This document shows positions 1 to 12,261 of a stretch of 64,000 nucleotides of DNA, piece by piece. The notes under the pieces are model-generated. The model was not told the origin of the DNA and searched no databases. It saw only the letters and a list, made by a program, of their open reading frames with translations. The position numbers were made by a program, and so were the translations under genes. Numbering within the stretch: the stretch's first letter is position 1; each line of letters begins with the position of its first letter. The stretch covers positions 620,001 through 684,000 of the forward strand of contig JAHLMK010000006.1 of NCBI GenBank assembly GCA_019915135.1. The letters run 5' to 3'. The DNA is from Strobilurus pachycystidiatus. Lineage: Eukaryota; Basidiomycota; Agaricomycetes; Agaricales; Physalacriaceae.

Positions 1-1396
1 GCGGCAGATTCGAGGATGAGCACGAGTACGCCGCCGGTGAGGCCGCAGAGGTATTGAGGAGGGTAGGGTAGAGTAGCATACGCAACGGACAGGTGGATTT
101 AGTACTTAGCTTTCTCTTATTTCTTTCTCGATCTTACTCTCATGAACAGGACAGAACTGTATTCTCTCGAGTAGAGATAGGCGCGTTTCTAGCTCCAGTA
201 ATCGGAACAGAACTGTAAACTCACTGATCTTCTGAGCACGACTTGGAAGGGCCTGGTATTCTTCCAGGCGAGTAGGATTGCGGACGTTAGCAAGTTTTGA
301 AGTCGCTGACACTGTCCTTTGTTTATGCGATCACCCACCACCATCAGCACCATCACGCTCGTCGTCGACTGGATGCCGCACATCATGTTCTGTATTACTC
401 CCTGCGACTCAAATCTGAGGGAGCACAAGCAAGTCGCAACTTTTCCTAGCCTCTCTTCGGGCAAGCTGCAGTTTCTACGTGTCATTCCCCCAGAGCAAAG
501 TTAGTCGCGACTTACCAACTTGTATTTTCAATCTCAGTTTTTCTCACGATAGCAAGTAGCCTTCTCTCGTCTCTTCCTTTCATTCTCCTTTTACATAAGT
601 CGGTCCATCGCCTTCTAACAGGATCACTCGCTTCAGGTCTTCCGAGGACCAGGAGACCCACTGGCGATCTTTGGTCGTTTATGTGGTCATCGGTCTGGGC
701 CTTACCAAAGTTACCGGTACAATGCTCAAGACTCAGATTGATGCGTGCGCCACATCATGCATCATGATCACGCAGCTTCTAGGCCGTCGCAGGTAATGGT
801 GGCGGAGACCCTGGCAAGCCCTTTGAACACCGGATACCCGTCTGATTTGGCCGAGGGCATTTTTTCTACCGCTACACGGCGCTCCGGGTGCGCATCTCCC
901 GATGTTTTTTCAGGTGCCGGGGAATAGACATTTCGACGACGACAGGGCGGTGGTATCTCCAACCAGAGATATCACTTCCTTCCAAAGCTCGAGCGGAACT
1001 AACACTCAGGTTACCCAACTCAAACTCCACTTTTGGGTTTTGCTCATCTCCGGTGAAGGAAGGCAAACTTTACATACAGTCCCGGTATAGAAGATGGTCC
1101 TGGTCGGTTATCCAGTTTGCATAAAAGAACCTCAAGGCTTGATCCAACCGGTCCCCCTCCCAGTCCGGTAACTCCATATGCGCCGCGGGATTTCTGATCT
1201 GCAGTAATACCTACTCTTCATATGCATCTGCAAAAACTGTCATTAGGCCCCTTGCAATTCCGGGCGCGAAATAATCGGCCTTGCACCATGATCTCGCCCT
1301 CGGTACCCTGATTGCAGAGGTGGTTGGTGGATCGTTTAAAGAAATGGACCATACCTGGCAAAGCCAGTTTGCCCCATCGACTGCTTTCCATAGGAC
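1..1396. other. Non-genic stretch upstream of the FAD monooxygenase
   Basis: No convincing gene is visible. All open frames are short, overlap on both strands and lack family resemblance. On the minus strand the first 60 or so bases could be read as a hydrophobic stretch of a gene running off the left edge, but this is too short to support. Confidence 0.4.
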
Positions 1397-3212
1397 ATGT
1401 GCGATACTCCACTCAGAGTCGCTGTGTGGTTCGTGATTTTCCTATGTTCTGTGGCGGTTTCTCATTTCTGCTGCAGCGGTGGCGGATTGGGCGGTCTTGC
1501 GTTCGCCGTGGCAGCATCGAAGTACCCCCACATAGCGGTCGACATATACGAGGGCGCGACTCGTTTCTCGTCGTTTGGGGCCGGGATTGGGATTTGGCCC
1601 AGGTCTTGGAGCGTGCTCAACCGTCTGGGCGTAGCCGAAACTTTACTGTCGCGAGGAAAGCTGACAGATGACACCTCGCCCAAATCATGTCAGTGGTCTA
1701 ATCGACGCGTCTCTAAGTATCATCTTTCCTGACAGCCCGAGCACGCGCAGATTACGACTTCAGTTTGAGGAAGAGTGACCAACAGAATGGGTATGAATTT
1801 CTGCGGATGAGGCATCAAGGTATGTCCATTCATGCTGTTCACAGCTGCCTATCCGCCGTCTCATCGTGTGTAAGGTCAGATGTATACCATACATCGCGGA
1901 GAATTGCAGACCGTATTCGTCAGTCATCTGTCGCGCGTCCCGTCCTGTGCTACACACTTCTCGAAACGCCTTCAGTCGTACACGCGAGCCTCGTCTGGCG
2001 AGCTACATCTGACTTTCGACGATGGGTCGCATGTAACCTGTGACATCCTCATCGGCGCAGATGGTATCAAGTCTGTTACTCGAAAGATATTCATGGAGGA
2101 CGAGGCAATGGCGACACTCGCGCGCGGCGACTTTCCAGCTGCCAACGCTATCCTAGCTTCCATAGATCCTATTTGGACAGGATCGATTGCATACAGAGAA
2201 CTAGTACCTCTCGCACGACTTCAACAGGACGAGAATACTCGAATGCTCATGCTCCTCCAATGTCCCACCGTGGTGAGCTAGCTCAATTCCATCCCCGGCT
2301 GCCTAGTAGCTGACTTTTGAATTTGCAGTTCGTCGGCAAGAATTTGGTATAGTTTTCTTTCGCTCTCCGCTGACCCGTCACTCAAACCGGCGCTAGAACA
2401 TGATCGTCTACCCGGTCTCCCAAGAAGAAAGTGGCGGAATGATCAATCTTGTTGTCTTTCATACTCAGCCCGAACTCGAGGACACAGTCTATGAGGGTCC
2501 GTGGTCGGCGCAGGGTCAGTGTCTTGGTCTTGATTGGCTTGAAGGATGGGAGCCAGAAGCCAAAGCGTGGTTCAAGGTAGGTCTTCCTTCCAGTGAATGT
2601 TTCACTCCCATATATCACCGGCCTTAGTGCGTAGAGAATCCCACAAAATGGGCGATACATGTTGTGAGACCGCTGCATACGTTTGTTAATGACCGAATAG
2701 CACTTATCGGCGACGCGGTGGGTCTGGTTGGGCTTTTATCCTTTCCACATGATGCTCATCGAGACGAAGGCACATGCCATGGATCCCCATCAGGGCGCCG
2801 GTGCTGGACAGGCTATAGAGGTACGATATTCGAGGTTCAAGGACAGCTAATGAATACTTCTCAGGACGCATACATCCTCGCTGAGCTCCTAGGTGCTACG
2901 AGATCCTTGGAGAAGGTCCCGATGGCGCTATCAATATACGATTCCATCTGTCGACCCTTCTCTCAGCAAATTGCGGATGCATCGCGCGACAATGCTCATT
3001 TCCTTTCCCTGTGTTGGGACGGCTTCGATATGAACGATACTTCCGCGGAAGTGGAACAGAAACTTCATGGCCTTGGACGCATTATCACAGACCGGTGGGA
3101 GTGGGCTTGGCTCACAGATGTATCTGATAGTCTGGAGAAGGCGAAGCTGTTGTTGAAGGAAATAGAAAGTTTGGGATGTCGTCCGGGCAACTTCTGTAAA
3201 GGTCGGATGTAA
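1397..3212 (+). CDS. FAD-dependent monooxygenase, salicylate-hydroxylase-like
   Basis: This flavoprotein aromatic hydroxylase (class A, NAD(P)H-dependent) probably hydroxylates a phenolic or other aromatic compound; the substrate cannot be read from sequence. I trace nine exons: 1397-1425, 1477-1688, 1751-1819, 1875-2272, 2329-2346, 2397-2576, 2628-2717, 2770-2820 and 2865-3212, all GT..AG. The first intron splits the N-terminal dinucleotide-binding motif, which reads VAVGGGLGGLAF after splicing. Later landmarks are the LIGADGIKS motif, a GDA motif at the exon 7 end, and the family signature HAMDPHQGAGAGQAIED assembled across exons 8 and 9. The start is the ATG directly before the first glycine motif. 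The gene looks intact. The FAD fold is certain; the salicylate hydroxylase label is only a family likeness. The next gene converges from the other strand 140 bp downstream. Confidence 0.9.
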
Positions 3213-3352
3213 CTTCATATGTATGGCCACTTGTTGCTTGCGAATCTTAAACTTTGATGACCTTCACGACGTTCGTAATTATATAGCACACATAACTGTA
3301 CAAATTTACTCTAGCATTGTATGTACATACAGAGCCTTCACGTAGTTTATTG

Positions 3353-6300
3353 CTATAAGCTTCGAGAGTCGATGGGCTCTACCAAGGTCATCTTCACCTT
3401 CCCCCGCTGCGTGTTCTTGTCCTTCTCCACTTCAATGTTGACCACCACCTTGTCAAACACTGATATCTGAACATCCGCCCCATCCTTATCAGGCACTGAT
3501 ATCGTGTAGTTGTCCGCGTCAAACTTGATATCCTTCTTGAACATGACGAGACCTTCGATGCCCAGTCTAAACGTATGTACATATGTTATCAGTCCGTCCA
3601 CAGCGAACGGGGGATTCCTTACTTTGACACGAAGACGCCCAGCCCGTTACGGAAAGTCCTGATAACGAAAGCCTCCTCGGTTACTCGAGCCTTCTCCCCT
3701 CTTGCTTTCAAGGCTAGCCCAACATAAAATTCAACGCTAGCACGACCAGCCATCTGGGCCATCCTGTGCCGGCGGTTGACCACATCCAGAATACGTTCAA
3801 CGTGATGCTTCGAGTGGAGTGTAGCATGTAGTGGCGAATACCCTATCGCGGCCGAGAGCTGACGATGGGCAAGAACATCTTTGGATAATGATCAGACATA
3901 ACAGCTTGCAGCACGTTAACACTGCTGCTTACCCGCATAACGTCGGATAGGACTGGTAAAATGCGTGTATATCTCGCTTGCCAGGCCATAATGCCCGAAA
4001 GTATCCCGACCGACACTTCCAGAGCAGAAGTACTCGGCAGAAAGCATGCACCGCGTGGCCATGATCCTGACCAGAGTATTGAACGCCGGCTCACTAGGAT
4101 CCTAAGTGTAGGATGTGAGTAGGTAGGCAGCGATCATCTGGAGAAGACATACAAGACAGTGATCCAGCGACGCCGCCAATGCGCCCGAGCTCGACACGTC
4201 CAAGGTCAACCCCTTCCGTTTCTTGAGAATGTCCTGTAGCTTCTCAAAGTTTGTCTTTGGCGGCGGGAGATGACGTCTGAGCACCAGCGGAAATCAATCA
4301 GCTCGCCGGACGAGGAGGAGGACAGAAGAGAGGGTGGGATTGGGTGAGGATTTGGAGTCTGGCTTACCTCAGTACTGCCGTTCCCGGGAAGCTTTCTTGA
4401 ATCTTCCGCGCGACGCTGATGTTGGCGAGTAGCATGAACTCTTCAACGAGGCTGTTAGTCTCCCGCAGCTCCTTTTGCTCAACATCGATGGGGTCCGACG
4501 ACTCAGCGCTGTCCAGGTGTATTTTGACTTCCGGTGAAGCGAGGTTTAGCGCTCCTGCAGCCATTCGCTTAGCCTTCAGTTCCAAAGCCAGGGTGTTGAG
4601 AAGTCGGATGCTCTCTGTAAGCGGGTCATGAAGATTCCTACCATGCAATCAACACGGAGCACTCCTCGGAGGATGGCTTAGAATGCACGTACGGATCGTC
4701 TTTCCGCACTTGCGCTTCTTCATAGGTGAACGCTGCTTTAGAAGCGATGACGGACTTGGTGAAGCGGACATTTACAATTTCCGCGTCGGGTGTCAGTTCC
4801 TATCCACGAGGAGGAGCGGATGTGAGTGGGGAACGGAGATGGAGACAGACTCGACTCGACTCACCCAGATAGCCGAGAACGCTAAGCGCTCAACATACGG
4901 CCTCAGTGAGCATAGGTTTGTTCCGAGCAAAGCGGGCAGCATGTCGATACGGTTATCAACGAGATAAACTGTAGTTCCTCGCGCAGCGGCCTCATTATCC
5001 ATGGGCGTGTCAGGATGCACGAAATTGGATACATCAGCGATATCTGCAATTTTGTTTAGGATCTGCAGTTACATACACTCGAAGTTCTTGACTCACGAAC
5101 GCCAGCTTCGATATTGCCATTTGGGAGACGCCTGGCATGGAGTGCATCGTCGATGTCCTGGCAGCCTGAGCGCGAAACAGGTCAACACAGGCGATGGTTT
5201 TTTGATCGACGAGAAACATTACCTGGAGGATCGATGCTACAGATAAGAACTTCTCTCAAGTCTTCCCTGTCACGCCAGATAGGACCACCAAGGTCCTTGG
5301 GAGGCACAACCCACTGATCGCCCTCAGAAGGCAGACAGTCCAATATCGCCTTCCCAAATGGTCGGTATGCCACCTCGTACTCTAGCAGCAAACTCTCCTG
5401 TTCAGCCTCCTTAGTCTCGGTCTTGCCCAACGCCCGAACGAAGTGGCCTTCTGGATACCGCGAGGTGTTGTCCCACCGGTCAATGGTGACGAGTATCTTC
5501 TGGCCGATCAGCGTGGGCGCCTGTCGGGTACGAAGGCGTATACGAGGAAGCAATCGCGATACGGGGGTGGCAAAGACAGTCTGGAGCGAAATTGACGTCG
5601 CGTTCGACGAGGTCAGAGACGTGCTGTCGATGTGACACACATACGCCCGCCAATTCCGCTTGATTATGCCAACTATCCGGCCGGTAGGCTGACGCTCTGA
5701 GGAGAGGCTCGACGTCGAGGCCTTGGACTCTTTCGCGACAACTTCGTCGTCCTCTTCGCCTTCACTACCGGAATCCTCCGCATCATCGTTCTTGAGGTTG
5801 GCCTCCTGATCGACGACTTCATCGGCTGGAGCTTTCCATTCGGTTTCGTCAAACACTTCGATGACAACGACGTCGCCTTGGACTGCTCGGTTCATGTGCT
5901 CGCGGCCGACGAGAAGGACTGGCTTGGTAAATGCCGAGACGTTGACGCTTCCTTCGAGATAGTTATATTGATTGGCAGAGAAGTGTCCTTGGTGAAGTTG
6001 CCCAGACTTTATGCCGGCTGTCAAGGTGGATGGTGGTAGATAATCCGGGTAGAGAGCCTGTCTGGCACCCCCGGCAGCTCTTGTGGGTAAAATATCTTCT
6101 GAGCCTGTTGCCGAGAGAAGGTCGAGGAGTTGAGCTGCATCCGTCATACCCTCGACGTAGTTCCTTACTGAGACCGGTAAGAGAGACCGCAGACCGACAT
6201 CAGAATGAACATACCTGAGCTTGCTTTGATGCCTTCCCCGAGGGCCTTGGAGCGGTTGGCGGCATCCTCAGTGAGAAGAATGACATCTGGATGTATGGGA

Positions 6301-7042
6301 GCTGCTTTGCCTCGGATGACAGGATGTGTCAGGGTGATATGTGTCGAATACCAGGAAGCAGCTTTACGGATACCTAACAGAACAATTAAATGGATTCTTG
6401 ATATATCTGGAGAAGTGTACCTCTGTCGTTGCGATCATTCGGCGTCTCGTTTTCTTCGCGTACAATTGCAGTTTCTCTGTACACATGTTGAGTTGGGTGG
6501 TCATTGACTGCACGGTATATATAACGCACGAACGATATTCGTTGTAGAAGACCCATATCCGCTTGTTGTCGGCTTTCATGAGCGCCTTGAGCCTGTTGTA
6601 TAGTGGTAGAGACCGATGTCTGACTTCTTCGATAACAGTTTGCAGCAAAATCATCGGCGATGTGAATAGCTCGGATTCTACGAGATCCATCTGTGTTGCT
6701 GTCAGTAAACGATTGCCGAAGTAAAGTGAGCACTCGCCTGAGAGAGGAAGACGTTGGTATCCGGCAACAAAAAGTGTGGTTTGGGGAAGCTGCTATGCTG
6801 GACGCGTGGTTCCAGAGGCAATACATGTTCCGAGCTGCATTCCCGGCATTCTTGCACGCCACATCCAACATCGTCCCGCAGATATCGTTCCCGTAAGACT
6901 AGCAAATTATAAGATTATTGCTAGGGGAATCCGAAGCAGACCGACCTTTTATAACTTTTCCACGCGCCGTCTTTTTGAAAAATTTCCGCTGGGTGATGAC
7001 AGCCTCGACCTGTGGCCGCTTGCGTATGGTTATGTCAACCAT
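3353..7042 (-). CDS. DIS3: Exosome exonuclease DIS3/RRP44 (PIN + RNB nuclease)
   Basis: This is the catalytic subunit of the RNA exosome, a processive 3'-5' exoribonuclease with an N-terminal PIN endonuclease, acting in nucleus and cytoplasm. The start codon at 7042 follows an in-frame TGA. Exon 1 gives [14 protein letters not shown], and splicing to the next exon gives [14 protein letters not shown], the conserved DIS3 amino end with its cysteine cluster (CR3). The PIN domain has [22 protein letters not shown] and ETPNDRNDR, so its acidic residues are present. Two cold-shock-like regions and an acidic insert (around 5700-5850) follow. The RNB active site is assembled at 5120-5250 as [14 protein letters not shown], with all catalytic aspartates kept, then [17 protein letters not shown] and [19 protein letters not shown]. 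The S1 region closes the protein at 3353. Many short introns interrupt it and no lesion was seen. Identification is very secure; individual introns are less so. Confidence 0.95.
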
Positions 7043-7357
7043 GGGTCAAGATTTCCGGTCGTCAGCGGGCTGGTAGACCAGCGGGACGCGACTTGCAGGA
7101 TTAAAGGTGGCGGTAAGGAGACAAGGAGCGTTGACCAAAATAGTCGGCCCGATGATCCGATCTCTCAGGATCGAAATGGCTTACACAGTCACTAGTCACT
7201 GACGACGCTCAAAGACAAGTACTGATGGTTCATATTACTCACTGTTGCGACTCAAGCATATACACGTCGAACATAGACTACAGCAGGTTTTCACGTTGGC
7301 TACCGCAGCCAAGTCATAACGATTCCCATAATCATAATTATACAACTTTGAAAGAAC
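7043..7357. other. Short spacer between DIS3 and an unknown gene
   Basis: About 315 bp; holds the DIS3 leader and the 3' end of the next minus-strand gene. Nothing else is seen. Confidence 0.4.
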
Positions 7358-8518
7358 TTAGAACATTAAATCATCAACACACCCATTTGCCGTCATAGCC
7401 CAAAAGACCAAGATCTGTAGCGCATTCGGGTCGGGGTGCGCGTGCGGGTGCCACTTGGCCGTTTTTGGTATGCTGTCTCCTTTGCTCAAGGACTCAATCG
7501 GGGCAGCCAAGGGGAGGGTGATGTTTGCGGATTTGCGGTCTGCGGACGGGAACGCGTTAGTTGTGAAGGAACGAGGGGTGAAGGAGAGACGGAAACGCAC
7601 CACCCTCAAAGTACCCAAAGCACCACTGGGCATAGTTCGTGATGGCGAAGCCCCGCCAAGTCGAATGCACGCTGATGTCGTACAGCTACGGGACCACTCA
7701 TTAGGATAAAGTGGAACGAGGTGAAGAGAACAGAACACACCAGCGCCCAAAGCTTAATCGTGATCTTGTCCTCCTTCGACTCGGTGACAAAGTCGAGCTG
7801 GTTCCCTTCCAACTACAAGCAGACGTTCAATAACGCATTGAGCACAATGAGTTTAAGCACTGACCTTGCCGATCTGCACAAACCTCTGCATGTCACTCTC
7901 CGACATCGCCCACGGAGGAACGTACACCAGCGAGAACGATCCCAGTTGATACACCTGCCAGCACGCCCCGTGTGCCGCGTACTGCTCCGTGACGTTCTCA
8001 AATCCTCCCAGGGGGTGCATAGCGCGCACGACGGCGCCAACGCTGTGCAACACATACTCCTCCATCAAATGCTGCATCTCCCGATCCCCATTCACGTGCA
8101 GCAGAAACTCCGTCTCCTCCGCGTCGTACGCGACTTTCCCGTCCGCCGACGCCAGGCGCAGCCTCTCGGGGTCGATAATTAGATCGTTCAGGATGGTTTT
8201 CAGGACTAGCATACCAATTAGTATCAGTGCGTAATCTCAGAGATACCATAGAATGGACGCACAGTTGCATATAACTCCCTTACAGTACATCACCTCGAAC
8301 ACGTCCACCTCCTTCAGTACACGCGTACCCGCCGGCCGGACCAGCGACGCGAAGCACGGCCACTCGCCGATGCGCTTGAGCTTGTGTAGAGGCACGGCGA
8401 CGGGGCGCCGCGCAATGGCCTCGGGCAGGCGCCACTGTGTCATGTATTCTTTGAGGGAATACGAAGGGGGCGGGGGCGGGGAGCGCAGGCGGCTGTTCCG
8501 GGTTTGGCGCGGGGGCAT
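7358..8518 (-). CDS. Unrecognised multi-exon protein
   Basis: I do not recognise the family. Exon 1 (from ATG at 8518; an in-frame ATG also lies at 8599) begins MPPRQTRNSRLRSPPPPPSY, a basic, proline-rich start, and continues with a conserved-looking segment (EYMTQWRLPEAIARRP). The middle exon (about 8205-7870) encodes an acidic soluble segment with ILNDLIIDPERLRL and EEYVLHSVGAVVRAMHP. Intron borders consistent with GT..AG occur near 8270-8210 and 7860-7810. The 3' end is uncertain. An open frame continues to 7358 and includes NITLPLAAPIESLSKGD and HAHPDPNALQILVFWAM, which reads like protein, but the splice into it near 7740-7640 is not resolved. No signal peptide or clear membrane span is seen. 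It could be a conserved fungal hypothetical. Confidence 0.55.
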
Positions 8519-8599
8519 TATGTTTCGTTTGTTGGGCAGTGGCTGAATGAGGGAGGCCAGAGGGACAGAGGCCCTTTTATTCCACGGCGCATTGATCAC

Positions 8600-9307
8600 G
8601 ACGGGCTTTGTGGTCTACTTGGGCGGCCCATTGTTGTCCATTGTTCGCCAGTTCTGGTCAATGCGCACGAAGACCTCTTTGAGCAGTCAAAGGTCGCGAT
8701 AAGCCACATGTGGGTGCATTTGTGCTGTCAAGTAGGAAGGATGGTTGCATGGTCATGGTGGTTGCAGACGAAGGCAGGACGAGGGATATTTTCGTCGGTG
8801 ACATCGGCTCTCGGGACGAAAGTCCGGTACCCTCCAAGTCGAACGAACAACTCACATTGCTCTACCAGTCTTCACGAGGCTCGGTGTACATATACTACTA
8901 GTGAAATCGCGGGTCCAGCTGTCTGCACGTGAAGCTATAGACGAGAAGACTTTTCGATGTTCAGGCAGACGCGTACAATCTGTACTCGGCTTTCCTTCCT
9001 CAGGCTTTCAGTGAGGCTGTAGTACTTGTATCGCTCTCAAAGGTTCAGTAGACAGGATAACCGTAGCTTCTGACCTCATATGTCGGCATCAGCCTCTACG
9101 AGGAGTGAAGACAATCGTTCACACTTGAGTATAAATTTGACCGGGATTGAAAACAATTGAACAATATTTCTTTTATCATCAAATATACACGACCGTCGAC
9201 ATCCTTGTACGCCGTAAGCTGAAAGTATAGCCTCAAGTAAGTGAGAAGCGTACGGTGATAAGACGATGACCGACCATATTTATGAGTTATGTGCGAAACC
9301 TCAAGCT
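8600..9307. other. Intergenic, nothing recognised
   Basis: Only short opposing frames; no family likeness, repeats or RNA gene seen. Confidence 0.4.
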
Positions 9308-9495
9308 TCAAGGGCAAGCGATCGCCCTTCCCTCGGTGTCACGATCGAGAACGCAGACCTCTAGAACAAACATTTTCAGTAATCTCATGGAAAACACGGC
9401 GGGCACTTACCGTCCTCGGGAACAGGCGCCGCGTCGGTCAAAATGACGCAGACAGCAAGGATTGCACAGAGGGCTTTGGTGAGGGTAAAGTACAT
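9308..9495 (-). CDS. Small secreted peptide precursor, 45 residues
   Basis: This two-exon gene is too short for routine ORF calling. Exon 1 (9495-9411) starts MYFTLTKALCAILAVCVI and reads on to TDAAPVPED, a textbook signal peptide with probable cleavage after an Ala. A 50-nt intron (9410-9361) has a perfect GTAAGT donor and a TTCTAG acceptor. Exon 2 (9360-9308) gives EVCVLDRDTEGRAIACP and a stop. The predicted mature peptide is about 21-23 residues with two cysteines that could form one disulphide. There is no CaaX tail, so it is not a mating pheromone precursor of the usual basidiomycete kind. A TATA box sits 46 bp upstream of the ATG. Function is unknown; a secreted signal or effector-like peptide is possible. 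Support comes from the agreement of TATA, signal peptide, splice sites and frame. Confidence 0.6.
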
Positions 9496-9540
9496 CTTGA
9501 CTGCTGAGTGCTGCTGAAAAGTTCGGCGTAGAAGTGGTGT

Positions 9541-9548
9541 CTTTTATA
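9541..9548 (-). promoter_or_regulatory. TATA box of the small secreted peptide gene
   Basis: Minus strand reads GGTATAAAAG, 46-53 bp before the start codon at 9495. Confidence 0.5.
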
Positions 9549-11490
9549 CCTCTGGTAAGTGGATAAGGAGCCGCGCCACGGGGCCTGTACAATTGTTGAG
9601 CGGAGATGGCGACCTGTAAGAGTGCCGTCCATGATTGAATCCGGGTACTTTTCCTGGCGGTAATAACTACAGGCATATGGTCTCTCCATGATGAACCGAC
9701 AGACCATCAGTACCGGGAACTGGAGACCGAGATACACTTACGAAAGACACATTCAGTTGGCGAAGGTTTTGCATCATCAGTTGACCGAGGACGAGAACGG
9801 TGAGACTCAGATCGAACTCAGATACAGAGAAGAGCGATGCTATCAGTCTATTATTTATAGTAAAGCTCACATCTTCCGCGCTGGCTGTCCAACAAGTTGT
9901 TCCTATCAGTGTTCGGCCTTTGTTTATCGCTCCCAGTCAGTCTCCGAGGGATACTATTGACCGCCACTGACTGGAAAGCAACGATGTCGCACCGCGGAGC
10001 CTTGACACCTCTTCGGCTGCTTTGCCCCAATGGTTAACCCGAGCGCGACTGAACGTAGAAGAGCGCCACGCCGCAAAGCCCGAGGTCACTCACTATTGAT
10101 ATCATCCCTCTTCCACCTCCACCTGCCACGCTTCCCGTTGAGCGAGGACAGCAACTTCCATTCCCTGTAATGTCCATCACTTGGGCCTCGACATGGGCAT
10201 GATCCTTGATAATCGCGCCGCTATCCAAAATGAACAAGCACGGCTAGGATTCGCCTCCAATGGAGAACAAACTCGAGAGCTTCCAATCCAAGTGCCAATC
10301 GTTGAGCTCAAAATAGTGGCTATCAATCTATCGCATGCGAAAGACGGCCTTGAATGTCCGGACGAACCTATTGCAGTCTCAGATTCGACGAATCTGCGGG
10401 AAATCATCGCTCACGATTCAGTGCGCCGAATTTTCATACCGACTCACCAGCCCTCATCAGTGTCCGTCTCAGCAAAGGGCCCATCGCCCCTCCGAGCACA
10501 GATTCGTCCACGTTGATAGATGCCCGATGTCCATGACACACTCATCGCCGGGATAAATATACATTTGCACTATCGAATCCCGGCCTGAAGAATGACGATC
10601 ATGCCTCTCGACACATCAAGCAGTCTTGATCGGTTACTGACCAGTATCGATAGTCAGCGAGGAGTACCCTTCAAGGTACGCGACTTGCAGTAATTTCGTG
10701 GCAAGCCCTGGGACTTTGAATGTGGACGAGTACGCACCGTCTAACACAAAGAAGAGCTAGCACGTTGCCTGAGAAGTAGGGCGAGGCAAATGTCTCCGAG
10801 ACGAGCATCACGACCACCAGCTATCACAGATAACCTACTGGGAAGTGATAGCGAGCGCGTTGAGTTGACCACCTCTCGTCAATCAAGTATATGTCCATCA
10901 ACTTGATCATTGACATCAAGGACTACAGGGTGTTGCATATCAAACTCAGACTGGCCATTGCGAGAGATTTCGCCACGTGAGCCCGCAAACGTGACCTATT
11001 GCCCCGCCGCAAGGCGCGAGGGCGCAATATCCTTTGGATCCTGCCATCCACAGTGGTCACAGCGTAATTGTGCAGTTCAATTGAGTTGTCACGAGAGACG
11101 ACACTACTCAGGGATCAGATTGAAAAATTTGATTCCCACGCCCTACTATGCCGATGCCGGGAGACTTCCCACTTGGAATCCCACATGAGCAACCTTAGCC
11201 AACCTATGAGCAACAGCGCGCTTGTCTTCTATCATCCAGGTCATCAATCTTGACACAATCTCAAGCGCCCGAAACGCTATAACGCGGAATACATCACTCG
11301 AGTTTTTCTCGAAATTGAAGAAAAAGTTCCAGAACTCTCGAGCCTGAGCCTGAAGTATACAGCAACTGAGCAACGTTTATGTCTCGACTACGGCAAAAAA
11401 ACACTTTACTGCACGGTGAAACAGCTTGCGATTACCTATACCAGGAACACTTGAGCTCTGGCGAACTGAGACATCACCTCCAGCTCACTA
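9549..11490. other. Two-kilobase stretch without a supported gene
   Basis: A 111-codon frame at 10181-10516 (+) is the longest, but it has no family likeness, an equally open opposite strand and no partner exons. The rest holds short frames only. I see no repeats or RNA gene. Confidence 0.4.
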
Positions 11491-12261
11491 CTAGTACTTC
11501 TCTACACTGGACACGTTCAGCGCAACTGCACTCCACGAGGCGCGCGACCGGATGGCCTTCCACCACCTTGAGACTACGAGTAAGTCTTTTGATGCAGATA
11601 TCAACGGATTATACTGACCTAGCGACATTGGGTTTAGATTCCATGATATCACTCCCCCCAGCCTTCAACGTGGCACCCCAAGGAAGGTGGAACAAATCCG
11701 CGAGACTGATCTCGTCACCAGCAATATATGCCTGCTTTGCCAAGATCTGGTCGTAAACGGACAGCTTGGCGTCGAGAGCAGCGAGAGCCTTCTCGCATAT
11801 GGCCTCGTCGGGAATTGCTCCAGGCGCCAGTATACTGAAGAACAGTAGCATTAGGAAGAGTCGCATTCAACAATATGATAGGCTACCCACGGAACGAAGA
11901 CCTTCTGCGTGCCGTACTGGCTCGCACTCACGTCAAAAGCGCTGCTTTCGACGCTGACAGCCTGCTCGAAGAGTGCAACCTTCTTGACGTCGGTCAGAGC
12001 GGGGATCAACGGTGTCCCCTGCTCGGCATACTGGAGGGCGATGTACCGACAAATGGCGCGAGATTCGTAGAGCACGAAGCCATCGTCGATGATACATGGC
12101 AGCAGACCGAATGGGTTGTGGGCCATGTACTCGGGGGATTTCTGCTCGCCATGGATGATGTCGACGTTGTGGAACTTGAAGGGGACTTTCTTCTCCAAAA
12201 GAACAGTGGCGACGCGCTGGGTACAGATAGTGAACGGAGAGCCGTAGAATTGGAGGACCAT
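11491..12261 (-). CDS. Glutathione S-transferase, phi-like
   Basis: This cytosolic enzyme conjugates glutathione to electrophiles and probably serves detoxification or stress. Three exons: 12261-11891, 11834-11621 and 11576-11491, with introns of 56 and 44 nt. The N-terminal thioredoxin fold starts MVLQFYGSPFTICTQRVATV, where the SPFT stretch is the glutathione-activating region of phi-like fungal enzymes. It is followed by NPFGLLPCIIDDG and the YESRAICRYIA helix that binds the glutathione gamma-glutamyl group. The C-terminal helical domain has YIAGDEISLADLFHLPW, the GST N-capping segment. The last exon gives NVARWWKAIRSRASW and ends EKY. About 222 residues, normal for the family and intact. 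The nearest upstream neighbour on the same strand is the MFS transporter. Confidence 0.9.

Noticed and set aside
10181..10516. 111-codon plus-strand frame
   Set aside because: Opposite strand equally open, no family likeness, no flanking exons or promoter.
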